A DNA stretch of 64,000 nucleotides, taken from Flavobacteriia bacterium 40-80. GTDB lineage: Bacteria > Bacteroidota > Bacteroidia > Flavobacteriales_D > Crocinitomicaceae. Both the position numbers and the translations under genes were made by a program. The stretch is from NCBI GenBank assembly GCA_001899145.1, contig MKVF01000018.1:372001-436000 (forward strand), in the 5' to 3' direction. Each line of letters opens with the position of its first letter. The stretch's first letter is position 1. Below, piece by piece: positions 47,557 to 56,142 of this stretch. The notes beneath the pieces are model-generated. The model was not told the DNA's origin, searched no databases, and worked only from the letters and a program-made list of their open reading frames with translations.

Positions 47557-47596
47557 GAGTGAAAAATCGCCACCAAATAAAAAATGGTTTTGTAAT

Positions 47597-47811
47597 GGAT
47601 AGGGAACGCAGATGCCGCAGATTGATTAAGATTTTCATTTGTGAGAATCCGTTCAATTCGTGTCATCTGCGTGCTATCCCTGAAATGCAAAGTGACTGGC
47701 AAAATGGAAACAGGACATTGATTTAATAGGATTGATTAAGATTTTATCTGTAGAAAATTCACTTAATCTGTATCATTCCGATAAATCGGAACAAGTCCTG
47801 CGTGCTATTTT
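47597..47811 (+). repeat. Left copy of ~215-bp direct repeat block (units A+B)
   Basis: Two head-to-tail units rich in gattgattaagatttt, aatccg-type and tcatctgcgtgctat words. It matches the block at 48610-48826 in the same order and orientation. Unit B carries a 21-base insertion (47777-47797) containing most of a perfect 7-bp hairpin (ttccgat-aa-atcggaa, 47776-47791). Non-coding; begins about 40 bases after the macroglobulin stop. Confidence 0.85.
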
Positions 47812-47852
47812 TTGAGAGTAAAACGATGAAAAAATCAAATGAAAAGAGGTAA

Positions 47853-48584
47853 ATGAAAAAAAACGTGATTAAACTATTAAATAACGTCATGAAACAACTA
47901 CCAATCATATTAACAGTTATATTATTTGGATGCTCTGCACGAAACGAGTATCCGAACAACGAATCGTCAGAAACGATACAGCCAGCTATGAGGAAACAAT
48001 CAAAATTTCTATTAACACAAATGAATGATTGCCACCAAACTAATCTTTCAACACAATTTGACATATCTATTAATTTTAAGCGATATACTGATACAATCGT
48101 ACAACAGGACTCTTGTTTTTTTACTGTTTATTTGTACAATAAATCAACAAAATCTCTTATTGACAGCTTCTTTATTGCGTCCTCATTTATTTCTTCGGAA
48201 TTTGCAAATTGTGACAATATGACTTCATATACTACTAAATTTAAAGCAGACAGAGAAATCGTTGACAATTATTTTGGTGATATCGTCGTCGCAGATTTAA
48301 ACTTTGACGGGAATGATGATATTGCTGTTATCAATGATTGTGGTGGTAATGGAGGTCCCCTTTATAGTTATTATATTCAGACGAGTAAAAAAAAGTTCAT
48401 TTTAGATAGTTTTTTAACGGATTCAATGGTATTTTTTCCTTCGGAAATCAACAGTAAAAACAAAACTTTGACAACTTACGTTCACATAGGTGTGTGTGAA
48501 TTGAGTGAAGATATTTATAAGTTTAATAAAACGAAAAAAAGTTGGACAAAAAAAAGTTCAAAATACATTAATGTATGTGAATAA
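47853..48584 (+). CDS. Lipoprotein resembling XAC2610-type proteins
   Basis: 243 residues from ATG 47853; a second ATG at 47889 (MKQLPIILTVILFGCSARN) starts the signal peptide and may be the true start. Lipobox ILFGC. The middle reads DIVVADLNFDGNDDIAVINDCGGNGGPLYSYYIQTSKKKFILDS. This resembles the calcium-binding D-L-N-F-D-G and YYxxxxxKKF pattern I associate with XAC2610-related proteins, one of which is a periplasmic immunity protein against a lysozyme-like effector. That similarity is from memory. The gene is visibly AT-rich and is bracketed by direct repeat blocks. Confidence 0.65.
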   Translation: MKKNVIKLLNNVMKQLPIILTVILFGCSARNEYPNNESSETIQPAMRKQSKFLLTQMNDCHQTNLSTQFDISINFKRYTDTIVQQDSCFFTVYLYNKSTKSLIDSFFIASSFISSEFANCDNMTSYTTKFKADREIVDNYFGDIVVADLNFDGNDDIAVINDCGGNGGPLYSYYIQTSKKKFILDSFLTDSMVFFPSEINSKNKTLTTYVHIGVCELSEDIYKFNKTKKSWTKKSSKYINVCE

Positions 48585-48609
48585 AGCACTGAAGAAAATA
48601 GTTTTATAA

Positions 48610-48826
48610 TGGAAATGGGACACTGATGATCGCTGATTTAATGGATTAATCAAGATTTTCATCTGCGGAAAATCCGCTTAATCTGTGTCATCTGCGTGCT
48701 ATCCCTGAAATACAAAGCGAATTAGCAAAATGCAAACAGGATACTGATTTAATAAGATGAATTAAGATTTTTATCTGTGGAAAATCTGCTTAATCTGTGT
48801 CATCTGTATACCATCTTTGAAAAGCA
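48610..48826 (+). repeat. Right copy of ~215-bp direct repeat block (units C+D)
   Basis: Units C (48610-48706) and D (about 48726-48826) repeat the order and orientation of 47597-47811, including ctatccctgaaat and caggatactgatttaata words, but without the hairpin insertion. Together with the left copy it brackets one lipoprotein gene. It accounts for most of the 384-base gap 48585-48968. Confidence 0.85.
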
Positions 48827-48968
48827 TAATGACCAACAAACCGAGTAAATGAAATATAAGCTTTGAATGGAAAATTATCATATGATTAATTCAAAAAATA
48901 ATTTCAAAACACTTTTTTTTAGCCGATTATAACTGTACATTCGTATCAACTTTAAATCTTTTGCTAGT

Positions 48969-49415
48969 ATGAAACTAATTGTTGTATTGTTCTTAACTAT
49001 TTGTAGTTTTTCTGTTTCAAGAGCTCAGTGTGATGTCAATGTACGAGAAGCTTTTGGTGGTGTTTCATCCATTACTGTTTACAACACATATATCACCATC
49101 GGAGCTATTGCGGATGCGTATGTGAATGAAGTGTACGATGCTAATCACGTAAAGGATCTGATGAGCGAGCAGACAGCTATGCTGCAGTCGGTAATCGAGA
49201 TGCTATCTAAATGTAAAGAAGTAAAAAGTAACGGACTCACGGAGGACGATGTTCTTTATGTGCAGGAATTAGTGGATTGTTTAACGTCTTTGAAAAAAGA
49301 GGCGCAGGGGTTGAATGATTATGCCGCTACCGGAAGTGAGGATGCGCAAAACCGGTACAATACAAATCGTGATAAGGCATGGCAGCAAATCACAACCTTG
49401 CTTGGGTTGGAATAA
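48969..49415 (+). CDS. Secreted helical hypothetical protein
   Basis: 148 residues with signal peptide (MKLIVVLFLTICSFSVSRAQ). The mature part looks helical (NHVKDLMSEQTAMLQSVIEMLSKCKEVKS; DVLYVQELVDCLTSLKKEAQGLNDYA) with three Cys. No family recognised. A near -7 box (tacattcg, 48936-48943) precedes it by 25 bases, one base off consensus. Followed by a second secreted protein on the same strand. Confidence 0.6.
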   Translation: MKLIVVLFLTICSFSVSRAQCDVNVREAFGGVSSITVYNTYITIGAIADAYVNEVYDANHVKDLMSEQTAMLQSVIEMLSKCKEVKSNGLTEDDVLYVQELVDCLTSLKKEAQGLNDYAATGSEDAQNRYNTNRDKAWQQITTLLGLE

Positions 49416-49593
49416 AATGAATGATTGGTAGTGTTTTATTTTACATATTGTTGAAAAACAATATACTAAAATTTTGTGTGATTTAACCAATTTTGGAGTT
49501 CATTTTAAGTTTAAATGAAATTGATGAAATTCTCGCATTAGCCCCATTTTAATGTAAATTAATTGACTATTTTTATCGAAATTTCAATAAAAA

Positions 49594-50553
49594 ATGAACA
49601 ACAAGAAACTATTTAAGGTAGCATTAGCGGGAGCTATTATGTTATTTTCTCAAGTTGCAAATGCGCAATTCAAATTTTCAAAAGTAAATGTTGCTGATGG
49701 AGTAAAAACAGCACTAAAAGCAGGAGACAAAGTAGACATGAAAATAAGCTCAACTGGTACAGTTGAACAAAATTTTGTAGTAGATTTAGATATTGCCGCA
49801 TTTAGAAAAGTATACAAATATGACGTTGTTACCATTGCCTACCTTCGTGATGGTTCAGCTACGTACCAATACATCCATGAATTTGAATCAATATTGAACA
49901 CAAAAAAATATGCAGGAAAAGGAATTATTCCAATTTATGCATACGATAACAAGAAATTCAAAGAAACAGATTTCCGCGTATTGGCAAAAGACCTGATTGA
50001 ATATGAAGGACCTACACCAATTTCTCGTAAAGTTGCTGTTTATGGTAACTACATTGTTGGTGAAGAAGGGTATTTTGATGCAAATGAAAAATTCCAATTC
50101 AGAAATAAATATTCTGAAGGAGAATTACTTGGTTTCATTGAAATCAATACCGTTTATAACCCAACACAGATTAATGCATACAACGAACAAGCGAAAGCAC
50201 GTCAATTTGCTGATGCACAAAGATCGGTAGACAACTTAGGATACAGATTTAAGCGCGATATTATTGACAGAATCAACGAAACAGTTGCACCTGTGGTTGC
50301 GACACCAGTTTATGTAGCACTTGGAAACGGATTTCAGGAAGTATGGGATTCGAAAGTAAGAGAAGTACAACAATTCAATTCACAGGAAAATGCTGAAAAA
50401 TTCATTACAATGGTGAAAGCATTGGACCAGGATTATCAACTTATGTACGATGTTATCAATAAAGACAAAAGTCGTTTGAAAACTATGAATAAAGAGATTA
50501 AAACAAAGACTTCTGTTCAGGATAAGTGGGACTACATCAAGTCCATGAAATAA
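49594..50553 (+). CDS. Secreted hypothetical protein
   Basis: 319 residues with signal peptide (LFKVALAGAIMLFSQVANAQ). The N-terminal ~190 residues are mostly beta-rich (KVNVADGVKTALKAGDKVDMKISSTG...), the C-terminal ~120 helical (QINAYNEQAKARQFADAQRSVDNLGYRFKRDIIDRINE). No family recognised. Its end is marked by a strong bidirectional terminator opposite the LytTR regulator. Confidence 0.6.
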   Translation: MNNKKLFKVALAGAIMLFSQVANAQFKFSKVNVADGVKTALKAGDKVDMKISSTGTVEQNFVVDLDIAAFRKVYKYDVVTIAYLRDGSATYQYIHEFESILNTKKYAGKGIIPIYAYDNKKFKETDFRVLAKDLIEYEGPTPISRKVAVYGNYIVGEEGYFDANEKFQFRNKYSEGELLGFIEINTVYNPTQINAYNEQAKARQFADAQRSVDNLGYRFKRDIIDRINETVAPVVATPVYVALGNGFQEVWDSKVREVQQFNSQENAEKFITMVKALDQDYQLMYDVINKDKSRLKTMNKEIKTKTSVQDKWDYIKSMK

Positions 50554-50575
50554 GAAGCACTTTTCTAAACGTTTT

Positions 50576-50616
50576 AAAATCCCGGTTTGCAATTTGTAAA
50601 CCGGGATTTTTGTTTT
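50576..50616. terminator. Bidirectional terminator between convergent genes
   Basis: Arms aaaatcccggttt (50576-50588) and aaaccgggatttt (50598-50610), a 13-bp perfect stem. The plus strand continues with T, g, T run. The same stem serves the minus-strand regulator at 50641. Confidence 0.85.
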
Positions 50617-50640
50617 TAAGTAATCCTATCTTTTAAAAAT

Positions 50641-51381
50641 TTACAACTCCTCCAGCATTTTCATTACCTCGGGCTTTTTACGGGTAGAAACAGGAACCAA
50701 ACTACCATCAGTCATAACCAGATGGCCGCCTTCCTGCTTAGAATATTCCCGAATGTATTTGGTGTTGATTAAATGTGATTGATGTACCCTGAAAAACCCA
50801 TGATTTTGCAATAATTCTTCAAAATCTTTCAGTGTCCGGGTGACCATTATTTTTCGTTTATCGGAGAAATGAAACTGTGTATAGTTGATATCACTCTCAC
50901 AACGGACGATGTCCTTTATCTCAACAATGCTGATTTTTTCCTGCGAATGCAGTGCCAGTCGCTCATTGTGTTTTTGTTTGTCTTTCAGACTCTCATTGAG
51001 GAGCTTGTATTTTTCATTTTCGTTGATGCCACTCGCCTTGAATTTTTTCAGAGCTGTCTGTAATTCATCCGGATCAACTGGTTTTAGCAAATAATCAATT
51101 GCAGCATAACGAAATGCTTTGATGGCATGTGCATCCGATGCTGTAATGAAAATAATCTTGAAGTCAATTTCACCGATAATGTCCAGTAAATCAAATCCGC
51201 TACCATCCTGCATCTGAATATCCAGAAAAAGAATATCGGGTTTGATTGTTTTTAGCAATTTAGCACCTTCCACAACACCGCTCGCCTCTCCTACAATTTC
51301 AACATCCGGAGCATAGTATTCCAGGTCTTTTCTCAGTGTGATACGTGCTTGTTCAATATCGTCTATTAAAATTGCTTTCAT
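50641..51381 (-). CDS. LytTR family response regulator
   Basis: 246 residues from ATG 51381, where the receiver begins (MKAILIDDIEQARITLRKDL). Phosphoacceptor Asp in ILFLDIQMQDGSGFDLLD, Lys in DYLLKPVDPDEL. The LytTR DNA-binding domain occupies about 145-245 (IVRCESDINYTQFHFSDKRKIMVTRTLKDFEELL, FFRVHQSHLINTKYIREYSKQ). Encoded directly after the sensor kinase (two bases), so the pair is a two-component system. Target unknown; the adjacent secreted genes are candidates. Confidence 0.92.
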   Translation of the reverse strand: MKAILIDDIEQARITLRKDLEYYAPDVEIVGEASGVVEGAKLLKTIKPDILFLDIQMQDGSGFDLLDIIGEIDFKIIFITASDAHAIKAFRYAAIDYLLKPVDPDELQTALKKFKASGINENEKYKLLNESLKDKQKHNERLALHSQEKISIVEIKDIVRCESDINYTQFHFSDKRKIMVTRTLKDFEELLQNHGFFRVHQSHLINTKYIREYSKQEGGHLVMTDGSLVPVSTRKKPEVMKMLEEL

Positions 51382-51383
51382 AA

Positions 51384-54300
51384 TCAATGTATTATCGGAA
51401 TAGTTAATCGAATCAATGTGCCGCAAGCCTGACCTTCATCCGTATGTAAATCGATGATTTCAAGTTGAGCAGTCGTGTTTTCTTTTTTGAGTAATTCTAA
51501 TCGTTCGTTGGTTACTTTCAATGCTGTGGATTCATGGTAGCTTTCCATGCTTTTTTCATTGTTTTCCGCAGCTTTTTTTCGACCGATACCGTTGTCTTTT
51601 ACTTCACAAATCAAATGTTCTTCCACGGAACGGAACGTTACTTCAATCTGCCCATTTCGCTGCTCGTTGGGTGGAAATTTAAATCCGTGCTTAATGGCAT
51701 TTTCAACAAAAGGTTGCAAAAGCATAGGAGGAATGAGAATAAAATCTTTTTCCAGCGATTCATCCACCTGAATGGTGTAATCAAACCGGTCTCCATTACA
51801 GAATTTTTCAATCAGCAAGTAATTTTCAAGCGTTGAAACTTCTTCTTCCAGTGTAATAAATGTATTTCTGGAGTTGCTTAAAATCTGACGCATCAATCGG
51901 GAGAATTTTGCCAGATAATAACGTGCTTCCTGCTCATTTCCTGTCCCAATTTGTGATTGAATGGAATTCAATGCATTGAAAATAAAATGCGGATTCATCT
52001 GTAGACGCAGTGCTTTTTGCTCCAGTTCCATCAACTCCTTTTCCATGCTGATTTTCTCCTCACGCTCCCTTGATTTTTTCCTCACCAGATTGATGCGCCA
52101 TCGGAATAACAGGAATAAAATCAAACCGATGAGTCCTATTTCCAATGTCAGGAACCACCATGTTTTCCAGAAAGGCAATTCAATTTCAAAACTGAATGAA
52201 ATAGGTTGCTTGTTCCATACCTCATCCTCGTTGCTTGCTTTCAACAAAAAGGTATATTTTCCCGGATTCAGATTCGAATAAACAATGCTGTGCTCTTTTG
52301 AAGGAGGAGACCAGTTTTCGTCAAACCCGACCAGTTTCCATTGATAACGAACTGCTTCCGGATTGCTAAAATTAATGGCAAAAAAATCAAAACTGATGTG
52401 GTTTTGGTCGTGAGGCAGTAACAGGTTCTCAATCTTGTTCCACGGTTTTATTTTATCCTTGTAGTTTGTCTGACTTAAAGGGATATAAAACAATTTGATG
52501 TCTCGGATTTGTGTAATCGGTTCATGATTATTCCGATACAAATTGGCAGGATTGTAGTGAAATAAACCATTGATGGTGCCAAACCAGAATGTTCCATCAG
52601 TATCCTTAAAATTGGCATTCTGGCAGGTTTCGATTCCTGTAAAACCTTCACTTTTTCCAAAATGCCGGATGTCTTTAACAGCATTGTCGGTCTGAAATTC
52701 AATAAAATCAATTCCGGTTTCGGTTCCCACAATGCAGTTTCCCGAATTGTCATTGGTAATCAGATAAACATTGGAAGAAGTAAGCCCGTCTTTTATACCA
52801 TAAATCCGTATCTGGTGTTTATTTCCATTGAATGAAATCCGATTGATACCTGCACCTGCCGTTCCTGCCCAAATTGTTCCGTTGATATCTTCCGACAGAC
52901 AACGAATGGCATTGGAAGACAGTCCGTTTTTTTCACGAATGTAATTTTTGGAGGGAACATCATTGAAAATATATCCGATTCCGTTTTCTTCCGAACCATA
53001 CCAAATACGGTTCATTTTATCAATCTGTAAGCAGGTGATTCGGTTTTGTAACAAGCCGTCAGTGACTAAAAATTGCTTTTGCAGTTCACCGTTCCACTTT
53101 AAAATTCCCAATCCTGCGGTTGCTACCCATAAATTTCCCAATGCATCCACCTGAATGGAGCGAATGTATGATTTGGAAAATTCTTTTAGACTTTCAAAGG
53201 TTTCACCATCGTAACGAAAAATTCCCTGACCGTCTGTTCCGAAATACAGATTCCCCTGAAAATCTTCTGCTATTGCTTTCACTTTCACATCTGCAAATCC
53301 GTTTGCTCCGTCAAAAGCAGTGAATGTATTGTTTTCTTTGAGTGTAACCCCTTTTTGCCCATTCCCAATCCACAACCGGTTTTTGCTATCCCGAAAAACA
53401 CTGTAAATGAAGTTGGCTTTCAACCCCGATTTTTCATCGTATCCGGTAAATTGATTTCCGGCATAATTGGCAACACCTCCGCCAGATGTTCCAAACCAGT
53501 AGCTATTACTGTTATCCTGGCAAATACTTCGAACATGATTGTTGCTCAGACCTTCTTTTTCTCCGAACCATGAAAATGATTTTCCGGCTCTTGAATAATG
53601 CGCAACACCGGAAGTCAGTGTGCCAATCCACAAATCCTGATTGTGGTCGATGTAAATATCTAAAACGGTTTGTTTATACAATTCGTGCTTTAAATCAATA
53701 CGGTAAAACTGCTGGCCATTGTAGCAATACATCCCGTCACCATAGGTTCCGATCCATAGATTACCGTTTTTATCCTCCTTGAGCGTTGTAATAGCATTGC
53801 GCATGTATCGGTTTTCGTTCCCTAAGTCTTCTTTCTTCCAATGATTGTTATTGTTATTGAGTGTATAACGGAACAACCCTTTGCCATAGCCGACATAAAG
53901 CCTGTTTTCCTTATCAAAAAGCAGGGTATTGACAGTAATATTTTCTGTTTCGAGCTGCTCATTGAGCGATTTGAATTGTTTTCCGTCAAATGTGAAGACC
54001 CCTTTGTTTCCCGATAGGAGTATCTTTCCATTTTTATCCCAAACAATTGACAGAACCTGAAATTTTCCTTCGGAGCTGGCTAATTTGAACGATTCAAATG
54101 CAAGGCCATTGTAGCGTGAAATTCCATTGTTCGTTCCAATCCATAAATTTCCCTCACGGTCTTCCTTGATACAATTGATGTAATTTGTTCCTAATCCGTC
54201 TTTTTCCGTAAACGTTGTGAATGTGATTCCATCGAAACGTGTCAAACCACCACCTCTTGTTCCCATCCACAAATAACCTCTTGAGTCCTGGAGCAAGGCA

Positions 54301-54422
54301 TATACCTGAGATTGCGCAATTCCATCCTTTACCGTGTAATTTCTGAAATGGTAGGACTGCCCCCAGAATATCGTTGGAGCGAACAGCAAAAATAACAGAA
54401 ACAGTACCTTGTAAAAACGCAT
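51384..54422 (-). CDS. Beta-propeller sensor histidine kinase (LytS/YehU-type)
   Basis: 1012 residues from ATG 54422. Signal peptide/TM at the start (FLLFLLFAPTIFWGQ). About twelve Reg_prop-type propeller repeats follow (WMGTRGGGLTRFDG, WIGTNNGISRYNG, WIGTYGDGMYCYNG and similar) over residues 30-650. Then come a Y_Y_Y-like domain (about 690-770, FDENWSPPSKEHSIVYSNLNPGKYTFLLKASNEDE) and a TM helix (about 780-800). The LytS-type His_kinase domain has the phosphoacceptor in MNPHFIFNALNSIQSQI and an ATPase end (FVENAIKHGF, VKDNGIGRKKA). The periplasmic propeller is expected to sense a polymer or surface ligand. Confidence 0.9.
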   Translation of the reverse strand: MRFYKVLFLLFLLFAPTIFWGQSYHFRNYTVKDGIAQSQVYALLQDSRGYLWMGTRGGGLTRFDGITFTTFTEKDGLGTNYINCIKEDREGNLWIGTNNGISRYNGLAFESFKLASSEGKFQVLSIVWDKNGKILLSGNKGVFTFDGKQFKSLNEQLETENITVNTLLFDKENRLYVGYGKGLFRYTLNNNNNHWKKEDLGNENRYMRNAITTLKEDKNGNLWIGTYGDGMYCYNGQQFYRIDLKHELYKQTVLDIYIDHNQDLWIGTLTSGVAHYSRAGKSFSWFGEKEGLSNNHVRSICQDNSNSYWFGTSGGGVANYAGNQFTGYDEKSGLKANFIYSVFRDSKNRLWIGNGQKGVTLKENNTFTAFDGANGFADVKVKAIAEDFQGNLYFGTDGQGIFRYDGETFESLKEFSKSYIRSIQVDALGNLWVATAGLGILKWNGELQKQFLVTDGLLQNRITCLQIDKMNRIWYGSEENGIGYIFNDVPSKNYIREKNGLSSNAIRCLSEDINGTIWAGTAGAGINRISFNGNKHQIRIYGIKDGLTSSNVYLITNDNSGNCIVGTETGIDFIEFQTDNAVKDIRHFGKSEGFTGIETCQNANFKDTDGTFWFGTINGLFHYNPANLYRNNHEPITQIRDIKLFYIPLSQTNYKDKIKPWNKIENLLLPHDQNHISFDFFAINFSNPEAVRYQWKLVGFDENWSPPSKEHSIVYSNLNPGKYTFLLKASNEDEVWNKQPISFSFEIELPFWKTWWFLTLEIGLIGLILFLLFRWRINLVRKKSREREEKISMEKELMELEQKALRLQMNPHFIFNALNSIQSQIGTGNEQEARYYLAKFSRLMRQILSNSRNTFITLEEEVSTLENYLLIEKFCNGDRFDYTIQVDESLEKDFILIPPMLLQPFVENAIKHGFKFPPNEQRNGQIEVTFRSVEEHLICEVKDNGIGRKKAAENNEKSMESYHESTALKVTNERLELLKKENTTAQLEIIDLHTDEGQACGTLIRLTIPIIH

Positions 54423-54552
54423 AAACAAATCTAAATTTTATTTTGGTTTTTTTCAAAGTAGAAAGAGAAAAGTGAGAGCAGGAGTAATTAAAGAGCCCAA
54501 TTGAAGATAAATTAACTTTTCAGAGTTTCAGCAGGTTTTTGCCGCTAAATAT

Positions 54553-54560
54553 TACTTTTG
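54553..54560 (+). promoter_or_regulatory. -7 box (tacttttg) before DUF4271 gene
   Basis: Exact TAnnTTTG match 19 bases before the ATG at 54580. No consensus -33 element at the expected distance. Confidence 0.35.
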
Positions 54561-54579
54561 TTCTAAATTCTGTGAGGAG

Positions 54580-55260
54580 ATGCTTGAATCAGTGTATGGG
54601 AATAAAGATATTGTCTGGCAGCTGCGCCCGCACTTATTTGATACGGTAAGTATGGTGATTCTTTTCTTGTCATTGGTGCTGCTCACGATCTCCCGTTTGT
54701 TGCAGGACGGACTAATGGCCGGTATTGTAACGAATACCTTTAAGAATTATTCTTTTAAAGTTCCGGTCAATACCGGCGCCACGGTCCTGCTGTTTATAAA
54801 TTATTTCCTTGTTACCATTGGAATTGTTTATATGATCGTCCGGGAATACAAAACACTGGATGTTTTAAGCGTCTATTTCTTTTATGGCACGGTGCTGACA
54901 TTGTTACTGATTCCGTTTATAAACTTTTTGATCTCCCGGATTTTTGTGGGAAATATTCCGGTGTTCCGTGAGCTGGCAGAAGTCAGTAAAAATCTGATAT
55001 TGCTGAAAAGCGTGGTTTTTAGTGTTCTTTTATTATTATGGGTATTTAATGATCAGTGGGATTATTATTTTAAAATAGCCCTGTTATCCTTGCTGCTGCT
55101 GTTTTATACGGTAAGAGTGTTCTTGTCTGTTTATAAGAGTTTGAGACACCATGTGTATTGGTATTATTTAATTTTGTACTTTTGCACTCTCGAAGTCTTG
55201 CCCTATTTGTTCTTAGGTGTTACAATAGGCAGGATTATTGAACTTGAAATGATTGTTTAA
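54580..55260 (+). CDS. DUF4271 integral membrane protein
   Basis: 226 residues with about six hydrophobic segments. Pattern and position match DUF4271, a Bacteroidota membrane family typically found directly upstream of a HemD-like gene. The final motif LYFCTLEVLPYLFLGVTIGRI is characteristic. The function is not established. The next gene follows by 18 bases. Confidence 0.85.
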   Translation: MLESVYGNKDIVWQLRPHLFDTVSMVILFLSLVLLTISRLLQDGLMAGIVTNTFKNYSFKVPVNTGATVLLFINYFLVTIGIVYMIVREYKTLDVLSVYFFYGTVLTLLLIPFINFLISRIFVGNIPVFRELAEVSKNLILLKSVVFSVLLLLWVFNDQWDYYFKIALLSLLLLFYTVRVFLSVYKSLRHHVYWYYLILYFCTLEVLPYLFLGVTIGRIIELEMIV

Positions 55261-55278
55261 TATAAATTCAGAATCAAA

Positions 55279-56040
55279 TTGGCTATTAAAACTATATTGG
55301 TTTCTCAGCCAAAACCTGAAGGAGAGAAATCTCCTTACTTCGATTTGGCAGAAAAATACGATTTAAAGATCGATTTTCGTCCCTTTATTCATGTTGAAGG
55401 AGTGAACGCTCAGGAGGTGAGAGGACAGCGTGTGAATTTCGCTGAGCACTCCGCAGTGATCATGACTTCTAAAAATGCAGTGGACCACTTTTTCAGAGTA
55501 GCTGAGGAGATGAGATTTCAAGTGCCTGATACCATGAAATATTTTTGTATTTCTGAGGCAGTTGCATTATACCTGCAGAAATATGTAGCATACCGGAAAC
55601 GTAAAATTTTCTTCGGAAAACAAACGATCGAAGAGCTGGCAGATGTGATGAAGAAACACAAAACGGAAAAGTTTTTGCTTCCTTGTACCGATATTCTGCG
55701 CGATAAGATTCCGGAAGTGCTTGAAAGCTTCGGATATCAGTTTACTAAGGCTGTATTGTACCGTACAGTGGCATCGGATTTAAGCGATCTGGAAGATGTT
55801 TATTACGATATGCTGGTATTTTTCAGTCCAGGAGGAATCGAGTCGCTGTTTAAAAACTTTCCTGACTTTAAGCAGAACAACACATTGATCGCAGCCTTCG
55901 GACCTACAACAGCAAATGCAGTGATAAAGAATAGTCTTCGTTTGGATGTTCACGCGCCACAGCCCAATCTTCCTTCGATGACAGCGGCGATTGAGCATTT
56001 TATAAAAGAGGTGAACAAGAAAGAAAAATCTAAGAAATAA
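55279..56040 (+). CDS. hemD: Uroporphyrinogen-III synthase-like protein
   Basis: 253 residues starting at a TTG at 55279; no ATG or GTG exists between the preceding in-frame stop (55258) and the conserved ILVSQPKPEGEKSPYF start, so TTG is the only reasonable start. The family features are sparse, as usual for HemD: IMTSKNAVDHFFRVAEEM, YFCISEAVALYLQKY, FFSPGGIESLFKNFPDF, IAAFGPTTANAVIKN. It would close hydroxymethylbilane to uroporphyrinogen III in haem and sirohaem synthesis. Ends with a terminator. Confidence 0.85.
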   Translation: MAIKTILVSQPKPEGEKSPYFDLAEKYDLKIDFRPFIHVEGVNAQEVRGQRVNFAEHSAVIMTSKNAVDHFFRVAEEMRFQVPDTMKYFCISEAVALYLQKYVAYRKRKIFFGKQTIEELADVMKKHKTEKFLLPCTDILRDKIPEVLESFGYQFTKAVLYRTVASDLSDLEDVYYDMLVFFSPGGIESLFKNFPDFKQNNTLIAAFGPTTANAVIKNSLRLDVHAPQPNLPSMTAAIEHFIKEVNKKEKSKK

Positions 56041-56046
56041 ATGATG

Positions 56047-56076
56047 AAAACGCCTTTAACGAGGCGTTTTTTCTTT
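56047..56076 (+). terminator. Rho-independent terminator after hemD
   Basis: Arms aaaacgcct (56047-56055) and aggcgtttt (56062-56070), loop ttaacg, followed by T run. It lies inside the longest possible frame of the next gene, which argues that this gene starts later. Confidence 0.8.
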
Positions 56077-56114
56077 TCTCATTTTGTTACTTTTTCCCAT
56101 GTCCGAAAAATCAT

Positions 56115-56122
56115 TATTTTTG
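56115..56122 (+). promoter_or_regulatory. -7 box (tatttttg) upstream of PBP1A
   Basis: Exact TAnnTTTG match ending 20 bases before the GTG at 56143. It falls between the hemD terminator and the GTG, consistent with a start at GTG. No -33 consensus seen. Confidence 0.45.
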
Positions 56123-56142
56123 AAAGATTAAAAATTGAAAAG

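Noticed and set aside
47535-47726. Small frames across the repeat block at 47597-47811
   Set aside because: They run through the dispersed non-coding repeat and differ between copies, so they are not genes.
54426-54433. Minus-strand tagatttg as -7 box for the sensor kinase
   Set aside because: It lies three bases from the start codon, too close to serve it.
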